Origin: Deltaproteobacteria bacterium
Lineage (GTDB): Bacteria; Desulfobacterota; Syntrophia; Syntrophales; UBA8958
DNA: 33,247 bases
Assembly (NCBI GenBank): GCA_026388335.1
Contig: JAPLJZ010000191.1
Coordinates: 1 to 33,247, forward strand
Reading direction: 5' to 3'
The position numbers were made by a program, and so were the translations under genes. Within the stretch, counting starts at the first letter, position 1, and every line of letters begins with the position of its first letter. The notes beneath the pieces were generated by a model. It had not been told where the DNA came from, did not search any database, and saw only the letters and a list, made by a program, of their open reading frames with translations. Shown here one piece after another: positions 7,858-16,456 of the stretch.

Positions 7858-10065
7858 ATGGAGCTATCAACTTTTTCGATAGGCCATGAAGGCAGGGAGG
7901 TTTTCTGGAATGCCGAGCATTTCGAACCCATCCTGTTCATGTTGACCTTTGTCGCCATGGCCATCTTTGCCTACGGGGTTTATCGGCGCTGGCTCATGTG
8001 GACAGCGATCGGCAAACCTGAGAACCGAACAGATGACAGAAATGAACGGATTAAAGCGCTGCTGAAAAATGGGCTGCTCCAGATCAAAACGTGGGCGGAT
8101 CCCTATCCGGGCGTTATGCATGGCCTGATATTCTTTGGTTTTGTCGTACTCTTTTTCGGAGCCGCCTTTGACGCCACGGAGTTTCATGTGGCCGAGCCCC
8201 TGGGCTTGCCGTTTCTCATCGGGAAGTTCTATCTGTTCTTTTCTTTCCTGATGGACCTGTTCGGACTGGCCGTTCTGGTCGGCGTGCTTATGGCCCTGGA
8301 CAGACGTTATCTCACGAAACCGGATCGCCTCGGTTACAAAGGGGAGCCGGACAACAGGCCCGATGACGCGATCGTCCTGCTCCTCATTGCCGGGATTATT
8401 GTCACGGGTTTCATCATCGAAGCCCTGCGCATCAGCGTGACCTGGCAGCAGACGCCCTGGGAAGTCTGGTCCTTTGTGGGCTGGACCCTTGCCAAGGCCT
8501 TTACCGGCGTCAGTCCGGAGGCCGCGAAAGCGATGCACAAATGGGTCTGGTGGACCCACACGGCGTTCGCGCTGGGATTTATCGCCTATATTCCCTATTC
8601 AAGATTGATGCACATCATAACTACCCCAGCCAACTACTTCATGGCGACCCGGAAGCCCGTCGGCCAGTTAGAGCCGATCAAGGATTTCGAGAACGCCGAG
8701 TCCTTTGGCGTGGGAACCATTGAAGAATTCACCTGGAAACAGATCTTCGATTCCGACGCCTGCACCCGGTGCGGGCGGTGCCAGGACGGTTGCCCCGCGT
8801 ATCTGACCGGGAAGCCCCTGTCTCCGAAGAAGATGGTTCAGGATCTCAAAGACTACTGGCTGGAGAAGGCCCCCGGCGCTGTCGCGTCCAGAAAAGAGCA
8901 ACTCATGGCCTCCGGCGAGGGGTCGGCGAATATCAATCCGAAGCTGAAGGCCCTTTTTGCGTGGCTGGACAAGGCGGATAAGATCGTCGATGAAAATCTG
9001 CCCAAAGGGCCGGAACCGACAGAGAAGGCCATGGTCGGCGAAGTCATTGAGCTCGATGAACTCTGGGCCTGCACCAACTGCATGTACTGCATGGAAAACT
9101 GCTCGGCTTCCATCGAGCATGTGCCCAAGATCATCGGCATGCGGCAGTTCAAGGTCCTCATGGAAGCGGATTTTGCTCCGGAGTTGCAGCTGACCTACCG
9201 GAATATGGAAAACAACTCCAACCCCTGGGGCATTGGCGCCCATCTCCGCGCCGACTGGGGTAAGGAACTCGGCGTGAAGACCCTTGCCGAAGATCCTAAC
9301 GTAGAATATCTATTCTATGTCGGTTGCGCCGGATCATTTGACGACCGGGGCAAGAAGGTCTCCGTAGCCTTGGCCAAGATCCTTCAGACGGCCGGTGTCA
9401 GCTTCGGCATCCTGGGCACGGAAGAGAGCTGCTGCGGCGATTCGGCCATGCGGGGCGGCAACGAATACCTCTATCAGACGATGGCCCAGGCCAACATCGA
9501 GGTGATGAACGGCTATGGGGTCAAGAAGGTCATCTGCACCTGTCCCCACGGTTACAACGCCCTGAAGAAGGATTATCCCCACTTCGGCGGCAATTTTGAA
9601 GTGTATCACCACACCGAGATCATTGCGGAACTTATTGAAAAGGGGAAGATCAAGATTAAGGTCCCCGTTGACGATGTCCGCTTTACCTACCATGATTCCT
9701 GTTTCCTGGGCCGTTACAATCAGCTCTATGATCAGCCCCGGAGGATCATCAAGGCGATCCCCGGCGCCCGTCTCGTCGAGATGGAGCGGAACCATGAGAA
9801 GAGCTTCTGCTGTGGGGCCGGCGGTGCCAGGATGTGGATGGAAGAGCACGGCGATCGCATCAACGACGCCCGGGCCAAGCAGGCCATCGATGTCGGCGCC
9901 AAGACCATCGCCGTCGGATGTCCCTTCTGTCTGACCATGATGAGCGACGGTCTCAAGTTCCACGGTAAGGAAGAAGAAATAGCCGCCCTGGATCTCGCTG
10001 AGATCGTCTGGAAGGGCATGGGTCTCGAAGAAGAAAAAGCCCCGGTTGAGGTCTGCCAGGCGTAA
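7858..10065 (+). CDS. Membrane Fe-S ETF:menaquinone oxidoreductase (EMO-like, cytochrome b plus HdrD-type domain)
   Basis: A 735-residue fusion. Residues about 20-260 hold several membrane helices of a NarI-like cytochrome b domain with membrane histidines. A ferredoxin-like domain follows with C302-x2-C305-x2-C308-x3-CP and C405-x2-C408-x2-C411-x3-C415, for two [4Fe-4S] clusters. The C-terminal part has two CCG domains (CCG at 525-527 and 652-654 region, YHDSCFLGRYN between them), as in heterodisulfide reductase HdrD. This architecture is known for flavin-free ETF:(methyl)menaquinone oxidoreductases of syntrophs and Geobacter, often beside etfBA as here. It would pass EtfAB electrons to menaquinone. 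The start ATG follows GGGAGGATGT. Substrate assignment comes from family and neighbours. Confidence 0.9.
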   Translation: MELSTFSIGHEGREVFWNAEHFEPILFMLTFVAMAIFAYGVYRRWLMWTAIGKPENRTDDRNERIKALLKNGLLQIKTWADPYPGVMHGLIFFGFVVLFFGAAFDATEFHVAEPLGLPFLIGKFYLFFSFLMDLFGLAVLVGVLMALDRRYLTKPDRLGYKGEPDNRPDDAIVLLLIAGIIVTGFIIEALRISVTWQQTPWEVWSFVGWTLAKAFTGVSPEAAKAMHKWVWWTHTAFALGFIAYIPYSRLMHIITTPANYFMATRKPVGQLEPIKDFENAESFGVGTIEEFTWKQIFDSDACTRCGRCQDGCPAYLTGKPLSPKKMVQDLKDYWLEKAPGAVASRKEQLMASGEGSANINPKLKALFAWLDKADKIVDENLPKGPEPTEKAMVGEVIELDELWACTNCMYCMENCSASIEHVPKIIGMRQFKVLMEADFAPELQLTYRNMENNSNPWGIGAHLRADWGKELGVKTLAEDPNVEYLFYVGCAGSFDDRGKKVSVALAKILQTAGVSFGILGTEESCCGDSAMRGGNEYLYQTMAQANIEVMNGYGVKKVICTCPHGYNALKKDYPHFGGNFEVYHHTEIIAELIEKGKIKIKVPVDDVRFTYHDSCFLGRYNQLYDQPRRIIKAIPGARLVEMERNHEKSFCCGAGGARMWMEEHGDRINDARAKQAIDVGAKTIAVGCPFCLTMMSDGLKFHGKEEEIAALDLAEIVWKGMGLEEEKAPVEVCQA

Positions 10066-10095
10066 ACGGCAGGTTTCAATAAAAATTAAGAACTA

Positions 10096-10139
10096 AAAAG
10101 CCCCGGCTCTGTCTGAAAGGATGGACCGGGGCTTTTTTT
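10096..10139 (+). terminator. Rho-independent terminator after the Fe-S oxidoreductase
   Basis: AAAAGCCCCGG (10096-10106) pairs with CCGGGGCTTTT (10126-10136) over a 19-base loop, ending in seven T. It lies 30 bases after the stop codon. Confidence 0.9.
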
Positions 10140-10213
10140 GTACATATTGCCTTCTTTGTGCTATAAGTACATATGAGCAAGGGAATATCACGACATCGGC
10201 GGATGAATGTTTA

Positions 10214-10326
10214 CCCCACCCTGCCCCTCCCCCTGAAGGGGAGGGAAAATGTTTAGTTCCTCACATTCAGAGGTAAATGATAAGTTCCTCCCCCTTCAAG
10301 GGGGAGGTTAGGAGGGGGATGGGGTG
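10214..10326. repeat. REP/MITE-like palindromic intergenic element
   Basis: About 113 bases start CCCCACCCTGCCCCTCC and end GGAGGGGGATGGGGTG, so the ends are imperfect inverted repeats. Inside are two hairpins: CCCCCTGAAGGGGAGGG-type at the left and CCTCCCCCTTCAAGGGGGAGG (10287-10307) at the right. This is the make-up of widespread non-coding palindromic elements. It fills the gap between the oxidoreductase terminator and the ligase gene; no other gene is seen in 10140-10380. Confidence 0.6.
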
Positions 10327-10388
10327 TCGATAAAGCAGAAAATGAGGCAGGAAACGAAAATATTATTCCTGAAAGGAGAATGGCGAGT

Positions 10389-12080
10389 ATGGCGGAAGAA
10401 AGCATCTATGTGAAAAAGCTGTGGCTCAAATCCTATGAAAAGGGTGTTCCCGAATCTATTTCCTATGAGGACCTCTGTATGCCGGACATTCTGGACCGGA
10501 CGGCGAAACAGTTTTCGGAGCGACCGGCCCTGGTCTTTCAGGGGACGGTGGTAAACTTCCGGGAGTTAAAGGACATGGTGGACCGGTTTGCGACCTGTCT
10601 TACCGACTTCGGCGTCAAAAAGGGGGATGCCGTCGCGCTGCTCCTGCCCAACATCATCCCTTGCGTGGTGGCCAACTTTGCCGTTCTGAAGATCGGCGCC
10701 CTTGTCGTCATGAATAACCCCCTTTATTCCGATCCCGAACTGGAGCACCAGTTCAATGATTCCGGTTCCAAAGTTCTGATTACCCTGGACGTTTTGACCC
10801 CCAGAATGATCGCCCTGCGTCCGAAAACAAAGATCAAACAGATTGTCTCTACCTGCATCGGTGACTATCTTCCGACCGTTAAGCGGGTGCTGGGGAAATT
10901 GCTGAAAAAATATCCCTTTGCCGATGTACCGGCGACAACGGATGTTTACAAATGGAAGGATTGTCTCACCAAATATGGTCCCAACCCGCCGGCGGTGAAA
11001 AACAGCTTTGACGAGGTGGCCATGTATCAATACACGGGGGGGACGACAGGTGTATCCAAAGGCGTCATGCTTACCCATGCTAACCTGAGCAAGCAGGTTC
11101 AACAGTGTTGCGCGTGGTTTCCAAAATTCGCTAAGGGGACGGAGATCATGCTGGGCGCCTTGCCTTACTTTCATGTCTTTGGTCTCTCTGTTTCCATGAA
11201 TTTTTCTATTTACATGGGCTGGTCGCAGGTGCTCGTGCCACGACCCCAGCCGGAGCCACTCCTCGAGGCAATCCGGAATTTCCGTCCGACCTTCGCTCCC
11301 CTGGTGCCGACGATGTACATCGGCATGCTCAACCATCCCGATCTGAAGAAAACGGACATGAGCTGCATCAAGGGCGCCTTCTCCGGGAGCGCGCCCCTCC
11401 CCGTGGAGGTAATCCATGGCTTCGAAAAGGCTACTGGGGCCGTCATTGTGGAGGGTTTCGGGATGACGGAGACCACGCCGGTGACCCATATCAATCCCTT
11501 CGCCGGGGGGGTCCGCAAGGTAGGCAGTATCGGCGTCCCTATCTCGGATACGGAGTGCCGGATTGTCGATCTTGACAACGGCGTGACAGACATGCCCATT
11601 GGTCAGCCGGGCGAGTTGATCGTCAAGGGGCCCCAAGTGATGAAGGGCTACAAGGGGATGCCTGAGGAGACCGCCAATTCCCTGAAGGATGGCTGGATGT
11701 ACACCGGGGATATTGCCACGATGGATGAGGACGGCTACTTCTATATCGTAGACCGGAAGAAGGATATGATTATCTCCGGAGGTTTCAACGTCTATCCCCG
11801 GGATATCGACGAGGTCTATTACGAACATGCCAAAGTCCAGGAGGCATGTTCCATCGGCATCCCCGACGCCAAACGGGGGGAAAACGTCAAACTCTTCGTC
11901 GTTCTCAAGGAAGGGGAGACGGCAACCCAGGAAGAAATGATCGAGTACGGAAAGACGAAACTGGCCGCCTACAAGCTTCCTACCGAGGTCGAATTCCGCA
12001 AGGAACTGCCGAAAACAAATGTCGGTAAGATCCTCCGCAAGCAGCTCCGGGCGGAAGAGCTGGAGAAGCGTAAGAAGTAG
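10389..12080 (+). CDS. Long-chain-type fatty-acyl-CoA ligase (AMP-forming)
   Basis: About 563 residues of the ANL adenylate-forming superfamily, FadD-like. It activates a carboxylic acid with ATP and CoA. Motifs in order: ATP loop YTGGTTGVSKG near residue 215, GFGMTETTPVT, YTGDIATMDEDGYF, DRKKDMIISGGFNVYPRDID, and the C-terminal LPKTNVGKILRKQLR with catalytic K547. All active-site motifs are intact. An ATG at 10380 is only one base from GGAG; ATG at 10389 has ten bases of spacing and is preferred. Its place after the ETF module fits activation of fatty or aromatic acids for syntrophic oxidation. Chain-length specificity is not readable. Confidence 0.9.
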   Translation: MAEESIYVKKLWLKSYEKGVPESISYEDLCMPDILDRTAKQFSERPALVFQGTVVNFRELKDMVDRFATCLTDFGVKKGDAVALLLPNIIPCVVANFAVLKIGALVVMNNPLYSDPELEHQFNDSGSKVLITLDVLTPRMIALRPKTKIKQIVSTCIGDYLPTVKRVLGKLLKKYPFADVPATTDVYKWKDCLTKYGPNPPAVKNSFDEVAMYQYTGGTTGVSKGVMLTHANLSKQVQQCCAWFPKFAKGTEIMLGALPYFHVFGLSVSMNFSIYMGWSQVLVPRPQPEPLLEAIRNFRPTFAPLVPTMYIGMLNHPDLKKTDMSCIKGAFSGSAPLPVEVIHGFEKATGAVIVEGFGMTETTPVTHINPFAGGVRKVGSIGVPISDTECRIVDLDNGVTDMPIGQPGELIVKGPQVMKGYKGMPEETANSLKDGWMYTGDIATMDEDGYFYIVDRKKDMIISGGFNVYPRDIDEVYYEHAKVQEACSIGIPDAKRGENVKLFVVLKEGETATQEEMIEYGKTKLAAYKLPTEVEFRKELPKTNVGKILRKQLRAEELEKRKK

Positions 12081-12106
12081 TGGAGAATAAACAGTAAACG
12101 GTGCAT

Positions 12107-12148
12107 GAACGGTGGGGCAGATCTTGTTCAAGGTTTGCCCCACCGTTC
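12107..12148. other. Hairpin between two convergent ligase genes
   Basis: GAACGGTGGGGCA (12107-12119) pairs perfectly with TGCCCCACCGTTC (12136-12148) over a 16-base loop. There is no clear T tract on either side. By position it may work as a bidirectional 3'-end structure for the two facing genes. Confidence 0.5.
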
Positions 12149-12209
12149 ACCAGACAAATCCCATAAAAATGTAGCGCCGGGTGTTACTTATGTCGACCAG
12201 AGTTAGATA

Positions 12210-13664
12210 TTAAATGGTCGCTACAAATTCTATTTCCCGAGGGAGTTTGTAGGAAGACAGATATGCCCGGCAGTGTCTCAGGATCTCCTTGTCGTCCACT
12301 TCCACGCCGGGCTTCTTGACGATCAGGGCCTTGACGATTTCCCCCCGCATCAGATCCTCTTTGCTCTCCACCCGGGCGGTTTGCACCGCCGGGTGCATCT
12401 CCAGGACAATTTCCACTTCGAGGGGATAGACATTGAAGCCGCTAGTGATGATCATCCGCTTCTTCCGGCCGGTGAGAAAAATATAGCCGTCCCCATCGAT
12501 CCTCGCTAAGTCCCCCGTATGAAGCCAGCCGTCGCGAATTACCTCAGCGGTCGCTTTTTCATCCTTGTAGTACCCATGCATGACGTTCTTACCGCGGACG
12601 ATCAGTTCGCCGATCCCCCCTGAGGGCAGCCCGGCGCCGTTGTCATCGACAATCCTTACCTCCAGCCCCGGAATCGGAATCCCGATGGATCCCGGCTTTT
12701 GTTCCATTGTAAGCCTCGTTATCGCGCAGATAGGCGACGCTTCCGTCAAACCGTAACCCTCAACCAGGGGGGTCCCGAATTTTTCCCGAAAGAGCTGGAT
12801 AAATTCCATCGGGATGGCAGAACCGCCGGTGACACAGAAGCGCAGGGAACTGAGGTCGTATTTTTCCCCGCCCTGGTGAAACACCATCCCTAAAAACAAC
12901 CGGGGCACAGCGCCGATATAGGAGACCTTTTCTCTTTCAATGGCCCCAAAGATGCTGTCCAGGGTAAAGCGCTCCATCAGGACGACACTACCGCCGATAT
13001 AGAATACGGCCAGCATATTTGCCGCTGCCCCGAAGGAATGGAAAAAAGGTATCACTGCCAGCCCGCGCTCTGCGGGGGTGCCTTGAAAATCTGTTACTGT
13101 GAACATAACTGCCTGTGTCATCAGATTACCATGGGTCAGGACGGCCCCCAGGGCCCGGCCCGTCAGGCCGGCGGTATAGATCATGACCGCCGGGTCGTCT
13201 TCGGCAATATCCGGCATCTCCCAGGAGGAAGGATTGTCCTTGATGGCCTGCGTGTATGGACAGTCCGCATCCATGCCGTTTGTGGTCAGGAGATGTTTAC
13301 AGAGGGGTAGATCGTTCATGATTTCTTCATAGCGTTTCGCGAGGACGCCCTGGGTGATGAATAGTTTGGCGTCGCTGTCTCCGATCAAATGCCTCAATTC
13401 GTAGGGGGTAGAAAGAACGTTCAGGGTCACGGCGACGGCACCGATTTTCTGGGCGGCAAAATAGGAGATGATGAATTCCGGGCAATTGGGGAGCATGATG
13501 GCAATTTTGTCCCCCTTTTTAATCCCCAGGCCGCGGAAATAATGGGCCAGGGCATTGGCGGCCCTGTTGAATTCCACATAGGTCATGCGGCATTTTTCAT
13601 GAATGAAGGCAATATTGTCCGGGAATCTTTTCGTTGATTCCTCCAGCATCTGTCCGAGGTTCAT
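12210..13664 (-). CDS. Acyl-CoA-ligase-like protein lacking both conserved lysines
   Basis: A 484-residue ANL-superfamily protein. The core is well preserved: GYGLTEASP, LHTGDLARIDGDGY and GRKKRMIITSGFNVYP. Two catalytic regions are not. The ATP loop reads YTAGLTGRALGA (residues 163-174), with A171-L172 where the family has Pro-Lys. The protein also ends at KLPREIEFVATI, just before the usual motif holding the catalytic lysine (GKILR, present in the intact neighbour). No remnant of that motif was found in any frame beyond the stop. The frame is otherwise uninterrupted with a ribosome site (AGGGGG). It may be a decaying gene, a pseudoenzyme that binds acyl substrates, or an enzyme doing a partial reaction. 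Confidence 0.85.
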   Translation of the reverse strand: MNLGQMLEESTKRFPDNIAFIHEKCRMTYVEFNRAANALAHYFRGLGIKKGDKIAIMLPNCPEFIISYFAAQKIGAVAVTLNVLSTPYELRHLIGDSDAKLFITQGVLAKRYEEIMNDLPLCKHLLTTNGMDADCPYTQAIKDNPSSWEMPDIAEDDPAVMIYTAGLTGRALGAVLTHGNLMTQAVMFTVTDFQGTPAERGLAVIPFFHSFGAAANMLAVFYIGGSVVLMERFTLDSIFGAIEREKVSYIGAVPRLFLGMVFHQGGEKYDLSSLRFCVTGGSAIPMEFIQLFREKFGTPLVEGYGLTEASPICAITRLTMEQKPGSIGIPIPGLEVRIVDDNGAGLPSGGIGELIVRGKNVMHGYYKDEKATAEVIRDGWLHTGDLARIDGDGYIFLTGRKKRMIITSGFNVYPLEVEIVLEMHPAVQTARVESKEDLMRGEIVKALIVKKPGVEVDDKEILRHCRAYLSSYKLPREIEFVATI

Positions 13665-13724
13665 ATAGTTGGTACCCCCTAATTTAATGTAAGAGCCAAA
13701 TTTATCTGAATTTCCTTAGCACAT

Positions 13725-13762
13725 GCCCTTTCCCTTTTCAATCCTGGGAATGGGCTTTTTTT
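13725..13762 (+). terminator. Terminator-like hairpin in a divergent gap
   Basis: GCCCTTTCCC (13725-13734) pairs with GGGAATGGGC (13746-13755), nine of ten positions, over an 11-base loop and followed by seven T. No plus-strand gene ends upstream: the left neighbour starts at 13664 on the other strand. It could be a transcription attenuator in the leader of the gene at 13840, or the end of a short RNA. Confidence 0.6.
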
Positions 13763-13839
13763 CTTGATCATGAAAGCAATATCATATAGGGATAAGTTGC
13801 CTGCGGGCAGCGAACAAAAATTTCAAGGAGGTTTTACTG

Positions 13840-14283
13840 ATGAAAAAAACAATGTTGCTGGTTACCATGATTCTGCTCTGTTCCGTTTCTTTAGCCCTTG
13901 CCGGTGGCTCACCCGTTGGAAAGTGGAAGACCATTGACGACAAAACGAAAAAGGAGAAGTCCATCGTCGAGATTTACGAAGCAAACGGTAAGATCTATGG
14001 GAAGATCGTTCAGCTGCTTCAGGAAAAAGACGGTGGGGCGAGCAAACTCTGCACAAAGTGTCCCGGCGCCGACCAGAACAAACCCATGATTGGCCTGGTA
14101 ATCGTTAAGGGGCTGGCGGTGGACGGGAATGAATACACAGGTGGGACCATTATGGATCCCAATGACGGCAAGGTTTACAAGTGCAAGATAGAAGTTACTG
14201 AGGGTGGTACCCAGATGAAGGTTAGAGGCTTTATCGGCTTCTCCCTCCTCGGTCGCACCCAGGTCTGGCACAAGGTTAAATGA
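13840..14283 (+). CDS. DUF2147-family exported protein
   Basis: A 147-residue protein with a Sec signal peptide (cleavage likely after A21), so periplasmic. The mature part matches the DUF2147 pattern: GKWKTIDDKTKKEKSIVEIY, KIYGKIVQL, a CTKC pair (C71/C74), IGLVIVKGL, GGTIMDPNDGKVYKC and VRGFIGFSLLGRTQVW. The family is a small beta-barrel of unknown function; the invariant cysteines may bind metal or form a disulfide. The ATG has AAGGAGG upstream. folD begins four bases after its stop, so the two are probably co-transcribed. A terminator-like hairpin lies in its upstream region. Confidence 0.88.
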   Translation: MKKTMLLVTMILLCSVSLALAGGSPVGKWKTIDDKTKKEKSIVEIYEANGKIYGKIVQLLQEKDGGASKLCTKCPGADQNKPMIGLVIVKGLAVDGNEYTGGTIMDPNDGKVYKCKIEVTEGGTQMKVRGFIGFSLLGRTQVWHKVK

Positions 14284-14287
14284 CCTT

Positions 14288-15142
14288 ATGTCCGAGATTA
14301 TCAACGGCAATGAAATATCCCGAGTGATCCGGGAAGAGATCCGCAAGCAGACCCTGACGTTCCGGGAAAAGACGGGCGTGACGCCCGGTCTGGCCGTGGT
14401 GCTGGTCGGCGCGGATCCGGCCTCCCAGATCTACGTACGGCGCAAAGGCAAGGCCTGTGAAGAGGTCGGGTTCCTGTCCCGTGAGTTTAGATTGTCTGGA
14501 GATGCGGAAGAGAAAGAGCTTTTGGAGATCATTCGGCAATTGAATGATGATCCGGCCATTCACGGCATCCTCGTTCAATTGCCCCTGCCCCGCCAGATCC
14601 GCTCCCAGGCGGTCATCGAGGCGATTGCCCCGCAGAAGGATGTGGACGGCTTTCACCCCGTGAACGTTGGTCGCTTGGTTGCCGGCAACCCCGGCCATGT
14701 CGCCTGCACGCCCCAAGGAATCATCGAACTCCTTGACCGAACCGGCGTCGCCATCGAAGGGAAGGAAGCCGTGATCGTCGGTCGGAGCAACATCGTCGGG
14801 AAACCCCTGGCCCTACTCCTCCTGGCCCGTCATGCCACCATCACCGTCTGCCATACCCGGACGCGCAATCTTCCGGAGACAACCCGGCGTGCCGATATCC
14901 TTGTGGCGGCCGCCGGAAGTCCTGAGATGATTCGGGGGGAGATGGTTAAGGAGGGCGCTGTCGTTATTGATGTTGGTATGAATAGACTCAACGACGGCCG
15001 TCTGGTAGGGGACGTTGCCTTCGCGGAAGTCGCCCCCCGGGCCTCTCATATCACCCCTGTCCCGGGAGGAGTCGGCCCCATGACCATCGCCATGCTGCTG
15101 CAAAACACCCTGAACGCGGCGCGTCTGACCGAGAATCTTTGA
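14288..15142 (+). CDS. folD: Methylene-tetrahydrofolate dehydrogenase/cyclohydrolase
   Basis: A 284-residue bifunctional enzyme interconverting methylene-, methenyl- and formyl-tetrahydrofolate with NAD(P). Signatures are complete: YVRRKGKACEEVGF (Y49, catalytic K53), VQLPLP, KDVDGFHPVNVG, CTPQGIIELL, VGRSNIVGKPLA and the C-terminal PVPGGVGPMTIAML. It supplies one-carbon units and takes part in formate or acetyl-CoA-pathway folate chemistry. The ATG is four bases past the DUF2147 stop with only a weak ribosome site, suggesting translational coupling. It is convergent with the next gene, with four bases between their stop codons and no visible terminator. Confidence 0.97.
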   Translation: MSEIINGNEISRVIREEIRKQTLTFREKTGVTPGLAVVLVGADPASQIYVRRKGKACEEVGFLSREFRLSGDAEEKELLEIIRQLNDDPAIHGILVQLPLPRQIRSQAVIEAIAPQKDVDGFHPVNVGRLVAGNPGHVACTPQGIIELLDRTGVAIEGKEAVIVGRSNIVGKPLALLLLARHATITVCHTRTRNLPETTRRADILVAAAGSPEMIRGEMVKEGAVVIDVGMNRLNDGRLVGDVAFAEVAPRASHITPVPGGVGPMTIAMLLQNTLNAARLTENL

Positions 15143-15146
15143 TCCT

Positions 15147-16301
15147 TTAAATCAAGCCAATTATATTAAATACTTTTTCGAAGCGCATTTCCCAGGAATG
15201 GTCTCGGTGGGCCCGTTCGAAACCCTGCTGGCGGATCGCCCCCGCTGCTGTGGGGTTGTCCAGAAGATAACGGATCTTTTTGAGAAGATCCTCAAATCCC
15301 CGGTAGGTAACAATCTCTTTCCCGATTTCATAAACCCGCTCCAGCTCCGGATGATGCTCGGTGAGATAGAGCCCGCCGCTCATGGGAATCTCGAAGTCTC
15401 TCCCTTTGAGACAGTACGCGTCCGAGAAACCGATGACGCTGCCAAATCCGAGGTTAATGCGGCTTTTTGAATAGAGTCGCACCATGTCTTCCGTGGATAG
15501 CGATCCATTCGGCCAGCCGGCGCCGTAAGCTTCGACGTGGATGCCTGCTTCCAAAAGCCGGGCGATGATCGCCGGGCGATTGCCGTAACACTGCCCCACA
15601 AAAGACACCGGGATGGTTTTTTCAAGGTCATAAGGGCGATGAATTTCCGGGTTGGCCCCTTCGGGGAGGTAGATGGGAAGGGCGCCTTCGACGCAGTATT
15701 TCTTCAGGGCGTCTTCCGTGCTGGTCCAGGAAAGGGTAAACCAGCGGCAGATATCCCGATTGCCCATAGACAGACCGTTACGGATCTTGCCGGCAAAAAG
15801 CTCCTTGTCGTTTAGGGCGAGATTGATCATGGGAATACCCATGCAGGATAACTCCCGGACTGCTTCGGGGCTGATCAATTCGCCGGACAGGTAAGAGAAA
15901 ATGACGTCCGCTTTCGCCTCTTCCGTATTTCTTGCTGCCCAGTCCAACAAATCCCGATTCATGGCTTCTTTTACCGACCGATGCCATTCCTTCTCTTGCC
16001 GATGGTCGAACCGGTCGACCCAGTCATAATGGCGGACAGGGCCGAACTTTTCCAGTGATGGCCGCAGGGACTCATCCTCCCAGTTATAGTGGTGATAGAC
16101 AGTGAGAATCTGCAGAGAGCCCTTTTTTTTGGGCTTCAGAAGGGGGAATTTCTTACGGATATGACGCCGGATGGCTTCTTCGTTAGGCAAGACGAGCCGT
16201 TGGGCCGCAAATTCCCGCTCGTAAAGTTCCTGCTCCCGTTGTAGTCGCCGGTCATTGCGCCAAATGCGTAATTGCCGCCGGTATTTTTTAAGAGGATCCA
16301 T
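15147..16301 (-). CDS. CgeB-like glycosyltransferase (Glyco_trans_1_2 family)
   Basis: About 384 residues. After a basic N-terminal region, LQILTVYHHYNWED begins a GT-B fold. The C-terminal half has the CgeB/Glyco_trans_1_2 pattern: VSFVGQCYGNRPAIIARL, EAYGAGWPNG, RINLGFG, CLKGRDFEIPMSGGLYLTEHH, EIVTYRGFEDLLKKI and RAHRDHSWEMR. It probably transfers a nucleotide-activated sugar to a surface glycan or protein; donor and acceptor are unknown. ATG at 16301 has AAAGGT before it and is preferred over an in-frame GTG at 16328 with no ribosome site. It is last in the minus-strand glycan block. Confidence 0.8.
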   Translation of the reverse strand: MDPLKKYRRQLRIWRNDRRLQREQELYEREFAAQRLVLPNEEAIRRHIRKKFPLLKPKKKGSLQILTVYHHYNWEDESLRPSLEKFGPVRHYDWVDRFDHRQEKEWHRSVKEAMNRDLLDWAARNTEEAKADVIFSYLSGELISPEAVRELSCMGIPMINLALNDKELFAGKIRNGLSMGNRDICRWFTLSWTSTEDALKKYCVEGALPIYLPEGANPEIHRPYDLEKTIPVSFVGQCYGNRPAIIARLLEAGIHVEAYGAGWPNGSLSTEDMVRLYSKSRINLGFGSVIGFSDAYCLKGRDFEIPMSGGLYLTEHHPELERVYEIGKEIVTYRGFEDLLKKIRYLLDNPTAAGAIRQQGFERAHRDHSWEMRFEKVFNIIGLI

Positions 16302-16456
16302 ATTGAGACCTTTGAAAAATGGCTTCACCGCAGCTCAAAAATCTTTTTCGCTTCTCGTTGGTTTGCATATAATTGTGATTGATTACGGGATTTTAAATTC
16401 AATCACGGAACGGCGAAAAACATTTGATTCGCTGCTTGCGAACCATTTTCCCGCGG

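Noticed and set aside
10180-10330. CRISPR-like repeats
   Set aside because: The repeated GC-rich pieces are inverted arms of one palindromic element, not regularly spaced direct repeats with unique spacers.
10566-12143. Long minus-strand open frame opposite the acyl-CoA ligase
   Set aside because: It is antisense to an intact ligase with all motifs, and shows no family features or ribosome site.
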